A stretch of 52,628 nucleotides of DNA from an uncultured Tissierellia bacterium (GTDB taxonomy: Bacteria; Bacillota; Clostridia; Tissierellales; Peptoniphilaceae): positions 1 to 52,628 of the forward strand of contig CALAJY010000017.1 in assembly GCA_937923265.1 (NCBI GenBank), given 5' to 3'. The translations under genes and the position numbers were made by a program. Position 1 is the first letter of the stretch. Every line of letters starts with the position of its first letter. Below are positions 1 through 8,036 of this stretch, one piece after another. The notes beneath the pieces were generated by a model. That model saw only the letters and a list, made by a program, of their open reading frames with translations, was not told where the DNA came from and did not search any database.

Positions 1-351
1 ACGCATGACCTTCCAGAGCTTAAAAAATTGTTTATTCGGATTATAATCGGAGCGAAGATACAGATTCATGAAATTGAAGTTATAGATGATGCGTTCGGCA
101 GTAACAGGCCTTCGCACCGCAACAATTTGCGTCACATCCCAGGGGAGGATGGCAATCATGGAATGTTCTGTCATCCTGTACTCTTCACCGTTGATACGGA
201 TGGTCGCATCGCCTTCACGAATATATAAAAAACGGCTCATGCTGTGGATCAACATCATTGTCGGTTCCTGATATACCTCTTGATCATAACTGGCCACGCG
301 TTCCGGGGTGAGCAGAGAGGTGAATTTTGACTGCAGCATACTAATACTCAT
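1..351 (-). CDS. AraC-type regulator, N-terminal sensor part (runs off left edge)
   Basis: An open frame of 117 codons starts at the ATG at 351-349 on the minus strand and is still open at base 1, so the gene is cut by the window edge. The start follows a good ribosome site (GAGGAGA, about 4 bases upstream). The visible part reads like the cupin-type ligand-binding domain of AraC-family activators: a short beta-strand-rich domain with FLYIREGDATIRINGEEY and then a hydrophobic strand leading into IYNFNF. The DNA-binding helix-turn-helix half would lie outside the window. The family call is inference from this fold-like pattern. A stand-alone cupin protein is the main alternative. Confidence 0.6.
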   Translation of the reverse strand, partial: MSISMLQSKFTSLLTPERVASYDQEVYQEPTMMLIHSMSRFLYIREGDATIRINGEEYRMTEHSMIAILPWDVTQIVAVRRPVTAERIIYNFNFMNLYLRSDYNPNKQFFKLWKVMR

Positions 352-391
352 AGGTTCTCCTCTTAAAGGTCGGTCACTTTTATGCCGATCT

Positions 392-401
392 ATTGTACAA
401 T
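392..401. promoter_or_regulatory. Perfect 10-bp palindrome between AraC-like gene and tRNA-Arg
   Basis: ATTGTACAAT is its own reverse complement. Read on the minus strand it contains TACAAT, a plausible -10 hexamer for the AraC-like gene, but no convincing -35 lies 16-18 bases upstream. It could be an operator, a promoter element or chance. Confidence 0.25.
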
Positions 402-446
402 CTTGTAACCACAGTATACTTTTTTTAAGGATAAAGGGCAAAAAAT

Positions 447-475
447 TTGTTATTCGTGAAGTTCTATGCTATGAT
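447..475 (+). promoter_or_regulatory. Sigma-A-type promoter of tRNA-Arg
   Basis: TTGTTA at 447-452, a 17-base spacer and TATGAT at 470-475 form a near-consensus housekeeping promoter. The -10 ends 11 bases before the mature tRNA, so transcription would start almost at the tRNA 5' end. Confidence 0.7.
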
Positions 476-486
476 GCATTCAGTGA

Positions 487-560
487 GTGCCATTAGCTCA
501 GCTGGATAGAGCGTCTGGCTACGGACCAGAAGGCCTGGGGTTCGAATCCTCAATGGCACG
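487..560 (+). tRNA. tRNA-Arg (anticodon ACG)
   Basis: The 74-base sequence folds as a complete cloverleaf. The acceptor stem pairs GTGCCAT (487-493) with ATGGCAC (553-559), with G560 as discriminator. The anticodon stem TCTGG/CCAGA encloses the loop CTACGGA, which gives anticodon ACG. The T arm carries TTCGAAT, and its stem has one G-U pair. The 3' CCA is not encoded. A34 would normally be deaminated to inosine to read CGU, CGC and CGA. The gene has its own promoter and is followed directly by a terminator, so it is a single-gene unit. Confidence 0.95.
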
Positions 561-565
561 TAAAA

Positions 566-594
566 GCCGCCGATGTCATCGGCGGCCTTTTTTT
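566..594 (+). terminator. Rho-independent terminator after tRNA-Arg
   Basis: GCCGCCGAT (566-574) pairs perfectly with ATCGGCGGC (578-586) across a GTC loop, followed by seven T at 588-594. On the minus strand the same hairpin is followed by TTTT, so it may also stop transcripts of the convergent glycosyltransferase gene that ends at 619. Confidence 0.9.
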
Positions 595-618
595 GTCTGT
601 TAGAGAGAAGCATTGCCT

Positions 619-1623
619 TCAGCATGATTCTTCCAATAAACGGTGGTAGATTTCCTTGAGCTTTTGTCCCATGCTCTCCAGGCTCACTTTTTTCACGGAT
701 TCATAGGCTTGATCGGTGAGGGAGGGGAGCTTGCCTCGGAGCATCAGAGATATCTTTTGAACGAATTCTTCCACACTTTTGCCCTTGTAGACGGTTTGAT
801 TGGCGGGGAGCATCGTTTCATAAATAGAAATGTCCCGAACCAAGATCGGCGTCTCCAGGGCCATGGCCTCTAAAAGAACGATCCCCTCGGTTTCCTCAAA
901 GGTGGGAAAGAAGAACAGATCTGCTCCCACATAGGCTTCTCGTAATTTTTCGGGATCGATAAAGCCCGGAAAATGCAGGTTGTCCGGCTTATCGGCCATC
1001 GCGTTTCGTATCTCCGACGGAACCAGGGAGGGGGCGGTATAGCCAAACCAATAAAACTGGACCCCGGGTAAGCGTTTCGCACATTGTATGAAGTCGAGAA
1101 TCCCTTTTCGTTGAATGTAATGGCCGACTCCCAGAACCAAGGGAGTCTTTTCCGATAGTCCGTGTCTTTTTCGGAAAGCCATGGCATCAATCTTCGTTCG
1201 ATCATAAAGATCCAAGTCAATGCCATTGCTCAGGGCAAGAATGGGAGGGCCGATATGGTAACTTTCCAATAGCTGCTTGGAGTAGGGAGTGGGAGTGAGG
1301 ATCACATCTGCCGTTCGATAACAGGCGATGATCCATTTTTTAAACACCGGTGCCACCAAATTGGATCCGGTAAAGGAATTTTGAAAATCCTCCATGGTGG
1401 AATGGGCGTAGTAGACGATTTTTTTTCGGAGGCGACGTGCCTTTTTTGCCGCCCTATAGGAAGCCGGAAAAATGGTGTTTATTTGCACGATATCAGCCTG
1501 AGCCATGCTGTCAACGCAGGGAATGTGGGCCTTTTCCAGGGCCTTTTTCTGGTGTTGATAGGCAACCCCTATCCCACTTTTCTGTGCGATTTTGATTCCG
1601 GATGGGTGTAGACAGATCTTCAA
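619..1623 (-). CDS. GT4-family glycosyltransferase (glycolipid type)
   Basis: This is a 334-residue GT-B-fold glycosyltransferase of family 4. The N-terminal Rossmann half has the start KSGIGVAYQHQKKALE, resembling the LafB/BgsA group that adds a second sugar to glycosyl-diacylglycerol. The C-terminal nucleotide-sugar half contains VLGVGHYIQRKG and the family E-x7-E signature in EGIVLLEAMALETPIL. No signal peptide is visible, so it should act at the cytoplasmic membrane face. The start is a TTG at 1623 placed 5 bases after AAGGAGG, with no better ATG nearby. It lies 76 bases behind sfsA on the same strand. Membrane glycolipid synthesis is inferred from family resemblance, and the exact sugar is unknown. 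Confidence 0.75.
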   Translation of the reverse strand: MKICLHPSGIKIAQKSGIGVAYQHQKKALEKAHIPCVDSMAQADIVQINTIFPASYRAAKKARRLRKKIVYYAHSTMEDFQNSFTGSNLVAPVFKKWIIACYRTADVILTPTPYSKQLLESYHIGPPILALSNGIDLDLYDRTKIDAMAFRKRHGLSEKTPLVLGVGHYIQRKGILDFIQCAKRLPGVQFYWFGYTAPSLVPSEIRNAMADKPDNLHFPGFIDPEKLREAYVGADLFFFPTFEETEGIVLLEAMALETPILVRDISIYETMLPANQTVYKGKSVEEFVQKISLMLRGKLPSLTDQAYESVKKVSLESMGQKLKEIYHRLLEESC

Positions 1624-1699
1624 ATTTGCCTCCTTCTATGAAAAAACGACGGTCCTTACCGATTCTATTCCCTTTTTATTATATAACCTGCGGCTCTTT

Positions 1700-2449
1700 T
1701 TATCCTTTTACTTTTCGGACAAAAGGAGCGTGTTCGTTCAGAGAAAGGGGAAGTTCTTGTTGAATGAGCACCCGGTCCCAATCCACCTGACAAGAATACG
1801 ATAAAAGGCAGACTCCCATCTCCCGGGCCTCCACTAAGGCGCCCGCAAAGGCGGGATCCGTTCTCCAGTTGGGATGAAAGGCCTTCACGTGATCCATCTG
1901 TATCAAAAAGAGCAGGTAGGAGAGATAGCTGTCTTTTTTTGCTTGGATGAGCTCCTTAACGTGTTTCTTTCCGCGCAGCGTGGGAGCATCGGGAAAGAAA
2001 ACATGATCCTCTTCTTCCAGGGTTACGCCCTTCACCTCTAGATACGCTTTTTGCCCCTTGGTATCTTCCAGATAAAAATCGAAGCGGGAGGATGCATAGG
2101 TTGTTTCCGGTTTTACGAGATCAAGGGGGCCAAGACCCGGTAAGGAGAGGCTGTGATCGAGAAGGGCCTCCTTCACGAGAGCATTGGGGAGCTGAGAATC
2201 GATGTTCACCGGGGAAGTACCGAAATTTCGCCTTTTTTCTACGGCGATGAGGTCAAAGGAGGTCTTTCTTTTCCCCAAATGCCCTCGAAAATCCTGGAGG
2301 GCCACTCTCACCCCGGGAACCAAGAGTTCTCCGCAGCGCCCCGTGTTTTTCACATGAGCCTTGACCGGGCTCCCTTCCAGATCAACAATGGATAAAAAAT
2401 GGTTGGGTCTTGCAACAAAAGTTCCCAAACAAATATTTTTATAGTTCAT
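1700..2449 (-). CDS. sfsA: SfsA family protein
   Basis: The 249-residue length and sequence fit the SfsA family throughout: an N-terminal OB-like part with AHVKNTGRCGELLVPG and a C-terminal nuclease-like core with FDFYLEDT, AYLEVKGVTLE, FFPDAPTLRG and a KHVKEL helix. The acidic and lysine residues of that core (D, E, K of YLEVKG) resemble PD-(D/E)XK nucleases. In E. coli the name comes from sugar fermentation stimulation, and the biochemical role is still unsettled. The ATG at 2449 follows AAAGGAG at good spacing. It is the first gene of a two-gene minus-strand unit with the glycosyltransferase, divergent from the gene at 2558. Confidence 0.9.
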   Translation of the reverse strand: MNYKNICLGTFVARPNHFLSIVDLEGSPVKAHVKNTGRCGELLVPGVRVALQDFRGHLGKRKTSFDLIAVEKRRNFGTSPVNIDSQLPNALVKEALLDHSLSLPGLGPLDLVKPETTYASSRFDFYLEDTKGQKAYLEVKGVTLEEEDHVFFPDAPTLRGKKHVKELIQAKKDSYLSYLLFLIQMDHVKAFHPNWRTDPAFAGALVEAREMGVCLLSYSCQVDWDRVLIQQELPLSLNEHAPFVRKVKG

Positions 2450-2467
2450 GACAGGCTCCTTTCCTGT

Positions 2468-2473
2468 ATTATA
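2468..2473 (-). promoter_or_regulatory. Candidate -10 element for sfsA
   Basis: The minus strand reads TATAAT here, about 20 bases upstream of the sfsA start. No good -35 is seen 17 bases away, so this is only a candidate. Confidence 0.35.
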
Positions 2474-2518
2474 ACCGATGTTTTTTTCTGCAGAATTTTT
2501 AAAAGTGGGCCTGGTTGG

Positions 2519-2526
2519 TATATACT
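2519..2526 (+). promoter_or_regulatory. Candidate -10 element before the 2558 gene and ruvCAB
   Basis: TATATACT here is preceded by TGG, giving an extended -10 form (TGG then TATATA) or TATACT two bases later. A weak TTTAAA lies about 17 bases upstream. This would be the only promoter visible ahead of the ruvC-ruvA-ruvB-queA-tgt run. Confidence 0.35.
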
Positions 2527-2557
2527 ATTAGAACAGGTTTAGGGAAAGGAGACACGG

Positions 2558-3280
2558 ATGGGCGACCGGTTGGGCGATATTGAGAAGAGTTTGGAACAAC
2601 GCTTTTTATATAATAATGATCCCATCTCCATGCACATTCTTCTTTCCATGCTCGATCACCGAAGATTTTCCGGCATGACCAAGCCGCAGTATGTATTGAT
2701 GAAGCGGCTTATGACCTCTCTTCGTCGATTTTTGAAGGACCGGAAAGATCGGGAATATGTGATTCGGGCCTTGCGCAGGCTGATCAACGATGATGTGAAT
2801 CGCTTTGAACTGGCCATTGTGATCGAGGTGAACTCTCTGACACAGGCCAGCTCCTATTGGACAGATCGGCTCGAACGCTTGGCCTTGGAGTTTTACACAC
2901 CGGAAGAGCTGAGCGGAAAACATGTACTTTTCCACCATGTGAGAAAGGGGAGAGCCATGGGATTGAAATCCCAGCTTTTCCATGATTTAAAAAGGGACAC
3001 CGAGGGATTTCGGGTTCTCAAGCATCTGGGGACGATGTACTGTCGCAAGGTGTTAAAGAAAAAGGTCTACCGCTTGAATGATTACATTGACAAGCAAATC
3101 GTCTTAGATTTTGACCACTTGGATCGATTGAAATTGGAAGAAAATCTCCTGACCGTTCGGGACTTAAGCCATCTGTATCACAAGCTTAACCAGTATATGT
3201 ACAACAACATTACGAAGGTCTATAAGGAGGCCTTTTGGGCAGCGATCAATGATTCTGTGCTGGAGCGCTACAGCCGATGA
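2558..3280 (+). CDS. Unrecognised basic, mostly helical protein upstream of ruvC
   Basis: The 240-residue product matches no family I recognise. It has no signal peptide or membrane segment, is rich in Arg, Lys, Leu and Asp, and looks almost wholly alpha-helical. Visible features are a basic patch (MKRLMTSLRRFLKDRKDREY, about residues 47-66), a HVLFHHVRKGRAMG segment (about 126-139) and a basic KVLKKKVYR stretch. The ATG follows AAAGGAG. The stop overlaps the ruvC start by 4 bases (ATGA), so translation is probably coupled. In many relatives YebC sits before ruvC, but this protein does not look like YebC. A nucleic-acid-linked role is only a guess from charge and position. Confidence 0.75.
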   Translation: MGDRLGDIEKSLEQRFLYNNDPISMHILLSMLDHRRFSGMTKPQYVLMKRLMTSLRRFLKDRKDREYVIRALRRLINDDVNRFELAIVIEVNSLTQASSYWTDRLERLALEFYTPEELSGKHVLFHHVRKGRAMGLKSQLFHDLKRDTEGFRVLKHLGTMYCRKVLKKKVYRLNDYIDKQIVLDFDHLDRLKLEENLLTVRDLSHLYHKLNQYMYNNITKVYKEAFWAAINDSVLERYSR

Positions 3281-3771
3281 GAATACTTGGAATTGACCCA
3301 GGGATTGCTCTGGTTGGTTATGGCGTCATCGATTTTGATGGAAACCGGTTACGCTGTTTGGAATATGGCGTCATCGAAACCTTGGCACACACGCCTCTCG
3401 CGGAGAGGCTGTTAATCATTGACCGGGAAATGGAACAGCTTATCAAAGAGTTTCACCCGGATGAGGTGGCCTTTGAGGAGCTGTTTTTCTATTCCAATAA
3501 AACGACGGCGATCATGGTCGCCCAGGCGCGCGGCGTTGAGGTCCTGGCGGCAATCAAGGCGGGGCTGTCTCTCTATGAGTACACGCCCCTGCAGATTAAA
3601 CAGGCGATCACCGGCTACGGAAGGGCAAACAAACTGCAGATACAGCGTTCGGTGCAGGCGCTTTTGCGATTGAACGAGCTCCCCAAGCCGGACGATGCGG
3701 CAGATGGTTTGGCGGTCGCCATCTGTCACGCTTTTGGCCAGCAATTTAAAGAAGAGAATTTGATGAGGTGA
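3277..3771 (+). CDS. ruvC: Holliday junction resolvase RuvC
   Basis: RuvC is the endonuclease that cuts Holliday junctions during recombinational repair. It acts as a dimer on junctions held by RuvA and RuvB, whose genes follow directly. The 164-residue length is normal. The four catalytic acids are visible: D7 in GIDPG, E67 in AFEELFF, and D140 and D143 in DDAADGLAVA. The ATG overlaps the previous stop by 4 bases, and ruvA begins 3 bases after the stop. Confidence 0.97.
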   Translation: MRILGIDPGIALVGYGVIDFDGNRLRCLEYGVIETLAHTPLAERLLIIDREMEQLIKEFHPDEVAFEELFFYSNKTTAIMVAQARGVEVLAAIKAGLSLYEYTPLQIKQAITGYGRANKLQIQRSVQALLRLNELPKPDDAADGLAVAICHAFGQQFKEENLMR

Positions 3772-3774
3772 GGA

Positions 3775-4365
3775 ATGTTTTCCTACATTATTGGAGAAAT
3801 CATTCGAAAAGATGAAGAAGGAATCGTTCTGGAAAACCAGGGAATCGGCTATCGACTCTCCTGTTCAAAGGCCTCCATGGTGCATTTCCAACAGGGAGAG
3901 CGGTATCGGGTCTATACGTTCCTACAGGTGAGGGAAGATGCCCTTCAGCTTTACGGCTTCTATGAGGAGGAAGAGCTGGAGATGTTTCTTCTTCTGAATC
4001 GTGTCGCAACGATCGGCCCGAAATCCGCACTTGGAATTCTGTCCGCCCTTTCCGTGGAGACCATTGCGCAAGCGGTTTTGCAGGCGGACATCTCCGTCCT
4101 TTCCACGGCTCCCGGTGTGGGGAAAAAGACCGCAGGCCGCATCGCCTTGGAACTCCTGGATCCGATCAAGAAGTTGGGCTATGTGGCGGGAGAGCGGCTT
4201 CCCGATAAGCCGGAGGAGGAGATGGGAGACCAGAAGGAAATTGCCCTGCAGGCCCTCATCAATTTGGGGTATCCCCGAAACGAAGCGGAAAAGGTCCTTC
4301 GATCCATGGAAAGCGGTCTGTCACTGGAGGATATGCTTCGTCGTGCTTTGCAACAGCTTTCATAA
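3775..4365 (+). CDS. ruvA: Holliday junction DNA helicase subunit RuvA
   Basis: RuvA is the junction-binding subunit that loads the RuvB motor. The 196 residues show the N-terminal OB domain (MFSYIIGEIIRKDEEGIVLE), then tandem helix-hairpin-helix motifs (VATIGPKSALGIL and STAPGVGKKTAGRIALEL), then the flexible link and the small C-terminal domain that contacts RuvB (ALINLGYPRNEAEKVL). The ATG at 3775 sits just after GAGGTGAGG. It lies between ruvC and ruvB in the classical order. Confidence 0.97.
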   Translation: MFSYIIGEIIRKDEEGIVLENQGIGYRLSCSKASMVHFQQGERYRVYTFLQVREDALQLYGFYEEEELEMFLLLNRVATIGPKSALGILSALSVETIAQAVLQADISVLSTAPGVGKKTAGRIALELLDPIKKLGYVAGERLPDKPEEEMGDQKEIALQALINLGYPRNEAEKVLRSMESGLSLEDMLRRALQQLS

Positions 4366-4374
4366 GGAGGAGCC

Positions 4375-5391
4375 ATGGAATCGAATCGACATCGAATCAT
4401 TGGTGCTGGCGTACAGATGGATGATCCGGAAAGTGAGCTGAATCTTCGTCCAAAATGGCTCTCCGATTATATTGGCCAGGAAAAAACGAAAAACCAGTTG
4501 CAGATTTTTATTGATGCGGCCAAGAAGCGGGAAGATCCCCTGGACCATGTGCTTCTGTCGGGTCCCCCGGGATTGGGAAAAACCACCCTGGCCACCATCA
4601 TTTCCAACGAGATGGGGTCAAATATCAAGATCACATCGGGCCCGGCGATCACGAAACAGGGAGACCTTGCAAGCCTTCTGACCAATCTAAAGCGGGGAGA
4701 CATCCTTTTTATCGATGAGATTCACCGCATTAATCGCAATATCGAAGAAGTTCTTTACTCTGCGATGGAGGATTTTGCACTGGATATCATGGTGGGAAAG
4801 GGGACGACAGCACAGAGTTTGCGGTTGGATCTGGAACCCTTCACCCTGATTGGAGCCACCACAAGGTCCGGGATGCTGAGTTCCCCCCTCCGGGACCGGT
4901 TTGGGGTCATGATCAATTTTGAAATGTATGAAAAAGAAGAGCTTGCTCGTATCGTTCGCCGTTCTGCCCATATTCTCCAGGTTCCCATCGCAGAAGAGGC
5001 GGCCATCGAAATCGGAAGCCGGTCCAGAGGCACCCCTCGTGTTGCGAACCGGCTCCTGCGACGGGTGAGAGATGTGGCCCAGGTCCGGGGAGATGGAACC
5101 ATCAATCTATCCACGGCCCAAAAAGCCCTGGAACTTTTGGAGGTGGATGAGTTGGGCCTGGACCGGGAAGATGCGCGCATCATTCAAACCATCGCCCAGA
5201 ACTTTGCGGGAGGACCGGTTGGCTTGGACACCATTGCGGCATCCACCGGGGAAGAGAGCGGCACCATCGAGGACGTCGTGGAACCGTATCTTTTACAGAT
5301 TGGATTTTTAATTCGCACTCCGCGGGGAAGAATGATCACGGAAAAGGCCTATGCTCATTACGGGCTTCCTCGCCCGGGAGACAAGGAATAA
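4375..5391 (+). CDS. ruvB: Holliday junction branch-migration ATPase RuvB
   Basis: RuvB is the hexameric AAA+ motor of branch migration. The 338-residue protein has Walker A (GPPGLGKTT), Walker B (LFIDEIHR), sensor 1 (GATTRSGMLSSPLRDRF) and a C-terminal winged-helix domain (EPYLLQIGFLIRTPRGR). All key motifs are intact. It starts 9 bases after ruvA with a GGAGG site and completes the ruvCAB set. Confidence 0.98.
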   Translation: MESNRHRIIGAGVQMDDPESELNLRPKWLSDYIGQEKTKNQLQIFIDAAKKREDPLDHVLLSGPPGLGKTTLATIISNEMGSNIKITSGPAITKQGDLASLLTNLKRGDILFIDEIHRINRNIEEVLYSAMEDFALDIMVGKGTTAQSLRLDLEPFTLIGATTRSGMLSSPLRDRFGVMINFEMYEKEELARIVRRSAHILQVPIAEEAAIEIGSRSRGTPRVANRLLRRVRDVAQVRGDGTINLSTAQKALELLEVDELGLDREDARIIQTIAQNFAGGPVGLDTIAASTGEESGTIEDVVEPYLLQIGFLIRTPRGRMITEKAYAHYGLPRPGDKE

Positions 5392-5412
5392 ACGTGGGAA
5401 AGAAGGATAGGA

Positions 5413-6450
5413 ATGAGAACCGAAGATTTTGATTTTGACTTGGATGAGGACCTGATTGCCCAACATCCGGAATCCAAGAGGGAGAATTGCCGACTCATGG
5501 TCATGGATCGGACCACGGGAAGCCTGGAGCATGACCATTTTTATAATCTGGGATCATATCTGGAAGCGGGAGACACGCTGATCATGAATGATACCCGGGT
5601 TTTGCCGGCTCGTCTCTTTGGACATCGACCGGGGAAGGAGGAATCCGTGGAGGTGCTCCTTCTCAAAAATACGGAGGGAAGCAAGTGGGAAACGCTGGTA
5701 AAGCCGGGTCGCAAGATGAAAATCGGGCAGGACATTTCGTTTTCGGACGAGCTGTCGGGCACCGTCGTGGACATCATCGATGACGGTCAGCGGATCATTG
5801 ATTTTCACTTTCAGGGGATCTTTGAGGAAATTTTGGACCGGCTGGGTGAGATGCCTCTTCCGCCCTACATTACCGAACATCTGGAGGACCCTTCCCAGTA
5901 TCAAACGGTTTACGCCCGTGTCAATGGATCGGCGGCGGCCCCCACGGCGGGATTGCACTTTTCGAAAGAATTGATGAAAGAACTGGAAGAGAAGGGGGTT
6001 CATATCGGCTTTTTGACCCTTCACGTAGGCCTGGGCACGTTTCGCCCGGTAAAAGAAGAAAACATCGAAGACCATCTCATGCATTCGGAATTTTACCAGC
6101 TCTCTCAGGAAACCGCGGATTTGATCAATCGCACGAAAGCGGAGGGACATCGGGTGATTTCTGTGGGCACCACATCCACCCGCACCCTGGAGAGTGTGAT
6201 GAAGAAGAAGGGCAAGATCACGGAGGATTCGGGTTGGACGGATATCTTTATTTATCCCGGTTTTCAGTATGAGGCCATCGACGGCATCATTACCAATTTC
6301 CACCTTCCGAAATCCTCCCTGATCATGATGATTTCTGCATTTGCCGGCAGGGACCATGTGTTGAACGCCTATCGAATCGCCAACGAGATGCGCTATCGCT
6401 TCTTCAGCTTTGGCGATGCCATGCTTATCTTGAATCGGGGACAGGAATGA
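5413..6450 (+). CDS. queA: S-adenosylmethionine:tRNA ribosyltransferase-isomerase QueA
   Basis: QueA transfers and rearranges the ribosyl group of SAM onto preQ1 at tRNA position 34, giving epoxyqueuosine. The 345-residue length is typical. Family stretches include FDLDEDLIAQHP near the N terminus, GDTLIMNDTRVLPARLFG, AAPTAGLHFS, HVGLGTFRPVK and NFHLPKSSLIM near the C terminus. It follows ruvB by 21 bases, and its stop overlaps the tgt start by 4 bases, which fits coupled synthesis of the two queuosine enzymes. Confidence 0.97.
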   Translation: MRTEDFDFDLDEDLIAQHPESKRENCRLMVMDRTTGSLEHDHFYNLGSYLEAGDTLIMNDTRVLPARLFGHRPGKEESVEVLLLKNTEGSKWETLVKPGRKMKIGQDISFSDELSGTVVDIIDDGQRIIDFHFQGIFEEILDRLGEMPLPPYITEHLEDPSQYQTVYARVNGSAAAPTAGLHFSKELMKELEEKGVHIGFLTLHVGLGTFRPVKEENIEDHLMHSEFYQLSQETADLINRTKAEGHRVISVGTTSTRTLESVMKKKGKITEDSGWTDIFIYPGFQYEAIDGIITNFHLPKSSLIMMISAFAGRDHVLNAYRIANEMRYRFFSFGDAMLILNRGQE

Positions 6451-7568
6451 GAGCGGTAACCTATGAGTGTTTACATCAGGACAAGAATAGCGGGGCTCGG
6501 GCCGGTATCCTCCACACTCCTCACGGAGATGTGGAAACACCGGTATTTATGCCCGTGGGAACCAAGGCGACGGTGAAGACGATGACCCCGGAAGAACTCA
6601 AGGCCATAGGTGCCCAGATTATTCTCAGCAACACTTATCACCTTTATTTGCGGCCGGGTTCTCCCTTAATCCGACGGGCGGGAGGCCTGCATTCTTTCAT
6701 GAACTGGGATCGCCCCATCTTAACGGACTCCGGTGGCTACCAGGTATTTTCCCTGGCCGACAACCGGTCTATCACCGAGGAGGGGGTCTCCTTCCGTTCG
6801 CACATTGATGGATCGAAGCACATGATCAGCCCCGAGGTTTCGATCGGGGTACAGACGGATCTGGGATCGGACATCATGATGGCTTTTGATGAGTGCGTTC
6901 CCTATCCCGCAGACTATGAATACACGAAGAATTCCATGGAGCGGACCCTTCGCTGGTTGGACCGCTGCAAAAAGGCTAAGTCGAGGGAGGACCAGGCTTT
7001 ATTTGGAATCGTTCAGGGGGGATTTTACGAGGATTTAAGAGAGCAGTCCGCCAAGGTCTCTGTGGAGATGGACCTGGATGGCTACTCGATCGGCGGAATC
7101 AGCGTGGGGGAACCCAAAGAGGAATTTATTCGCATTCTCAAGTACACGACCCCGTTCCTCCCTTCCGACAAGCCAAGATATAATATGGGGATTGGAACCC
7201 CGGACTATCTCTTTGAATCGGTGGAAGCGGGAATCGATATGTGTGACTGTGTCCTCCCGACTCGTGTTGCGAGAAATGGCCTTGCTCTTACCCACGAGGG
7301 AAAAGTAAACATCCGCAACGAGCGTTTTAAAGAGGACTTTCACACCCTGGATCCGGCCTGCAATTGCTACTGCTGTAAAAATTACACAAGAGCGTACTTA
7401 CGCCATCTTAACAATGTCAATGAAATTCTGGGAGCCCGTCTCCTCACCATTCACAATCTCACTTTTCTCATTGAGATGATGAAGGGGATGCGACAGGCGA
7501 TCTTCGAAGACCGGTTTTTAGAGTATAAAGCCGCCTTCTTGGATCGGTACGAAAAAGAAAAACATTGA
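6447..7568 (+). CDS. tgt: tRNA-guanine transglycosylase
   Basis: Tgt exchanges guanine 34 for preQ1 in tRNAs with GUN anticodons. The 373-residue TIM-barrel enzyme keeps the substrate motif LTDSGGYQVFSL, GIVQGG and GGISVGEP, the nucleophile Asp at about residue 267 in CDCVLPTR, and the zinc site (cysteines at about 305, 307 and 310 plus a histidine in LLTIHN). It is coupled to queA by an ATGA overlap. The window has no preQ1 synthesis genes, so the precursor is made elsewhere or taken up. Confidence 0.97.
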   Translation: MRAVTYECLHQDKNSGARAGILHTPHGDVETPVFMPVGTKATVKTMTPEELKAIGAQIILSNTYHLYLRPGSPLIRRAGGLHSFMNWDRPILTDSGGYQVFSLADNRSITEEGVSFRSHIDGSKHMISPEVSIGVQTDLGSDIMMAFDECVPYPADYEYTKNSMERTLRWLDRCKKAKSREDQALFGIVQGGFYEDLREQSAKVSVEMDLDGYSIGGISVGEPKEEFIRILKYTTPFLPSDKPRYNMGIGTPDYLFESVEAGIDMCDCVLPTRVARNGLALTHEGKVNIRNERFKEDFHTLDPACNCYCCKNYTRAYLRHLNNVNEILGARLLTIHNLTFLIEMMKGMRQAIFEDRFLEYKAAFLDRYEKEKH

Positions 7569-7604
7569 GTATGGTAAAATAAAAAAAAAAAATAGGAGGA
7601 AATT

Positions 7605-7976
7605 ATGCCACAAGGTGCTGGATTGCTTTTAATGGCGGTGGTCTTCTTCGGAGCGACCTACTTTTTAACCATTCGGCCACAAAAAAAGCGGATGGAGGAA
7701 CAGAAGAATACCCTGAATACCCTGGAAATCGGGGACCAGATCGTAACCGTCGGTGGGGTTCGGGGAACCATCACAAGACTCAGCGATGATTCTTTCGAAA
7801 TCGAAACGGGTAGTCAGGGAGCCCGGCTTGAGTTCCTGAAACAGGCTTTTTCTTACAAGGTAACGCCGGTGGAGGGACATCAGGATTTTAACGGACCCGT
7901 CGCCCATCCGGAGGATGGCACGGGGGTGGAGTTTGATTCCCCGGAGGAAGCGCAAGACGAGGAAGATCGTTTGTAG
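7605..7976 (+). CDS. yajC: Preprotein translocase accessory subunit YajC
   Basis: YajC is a small single-span membrane protein associated with the SecDF part of the Sec translocase. The 123-residue product has one N-terminal membrane helix (LLLMAVVFFGATYFLT, about residues 7-22), then RPQKKRMEEQ and the conserved GDQIVTVGGVRGTI. The C-terminal tail is acidic. It follows tgt, as in many bacteria (queA-tgt-yajC), but secD and secF do not follow here. The start is set by TAGGAGG placed 6 bases upstream, itself preceded by a run of 12 A. Confidence 0.93.
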   Translation: MPQGAGLLLMAVVFFGATYFLTIRPQKKRMEEQKNTLNTLEIGDQIVTVGGVRGTITRLSDDSFEIETGSQGARLEFLKQAFSYKVTPVEGHQDFNGPVAHPEDGTGVEFDSPEEAQDEEDRL

Positions 7977-7986
7977 AGAACAGCGA

Positions 7987-8018
7987 GGAGAGGCGGACTG
8001 CGGTCTGTCTCTCCTTTT
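7987..8018 (+). terminator. Possible weak terminator or attenuator between yajC and recJ
   Basis: Bases 7987-7998 pair with 8003-8014 to form a 12-bp stem with two G-U pairs and a TGCG loop, followed by only four T. It could end the queA-tgt-yajC transcript or attenuate entry into recJ. Confidence 0.5.
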
Positions 8019-8036
8019 ATTAGAAGGGATCCAAGG

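Noticed and set aside
28..271. Plus-strand short frames at the left edge
   Set aside because: They lie antisense to the truncated AraC-like gene, which has a good ribosome site and a sensible domain pattern. The plus frames have neither.
5554..6540. Long minus-strand frame opposite queA
   Set aside because: It mirrors queA codon structure, has no ribosome site and resembles no protein. It is an antisense shadow of a GC-balanced coding region.
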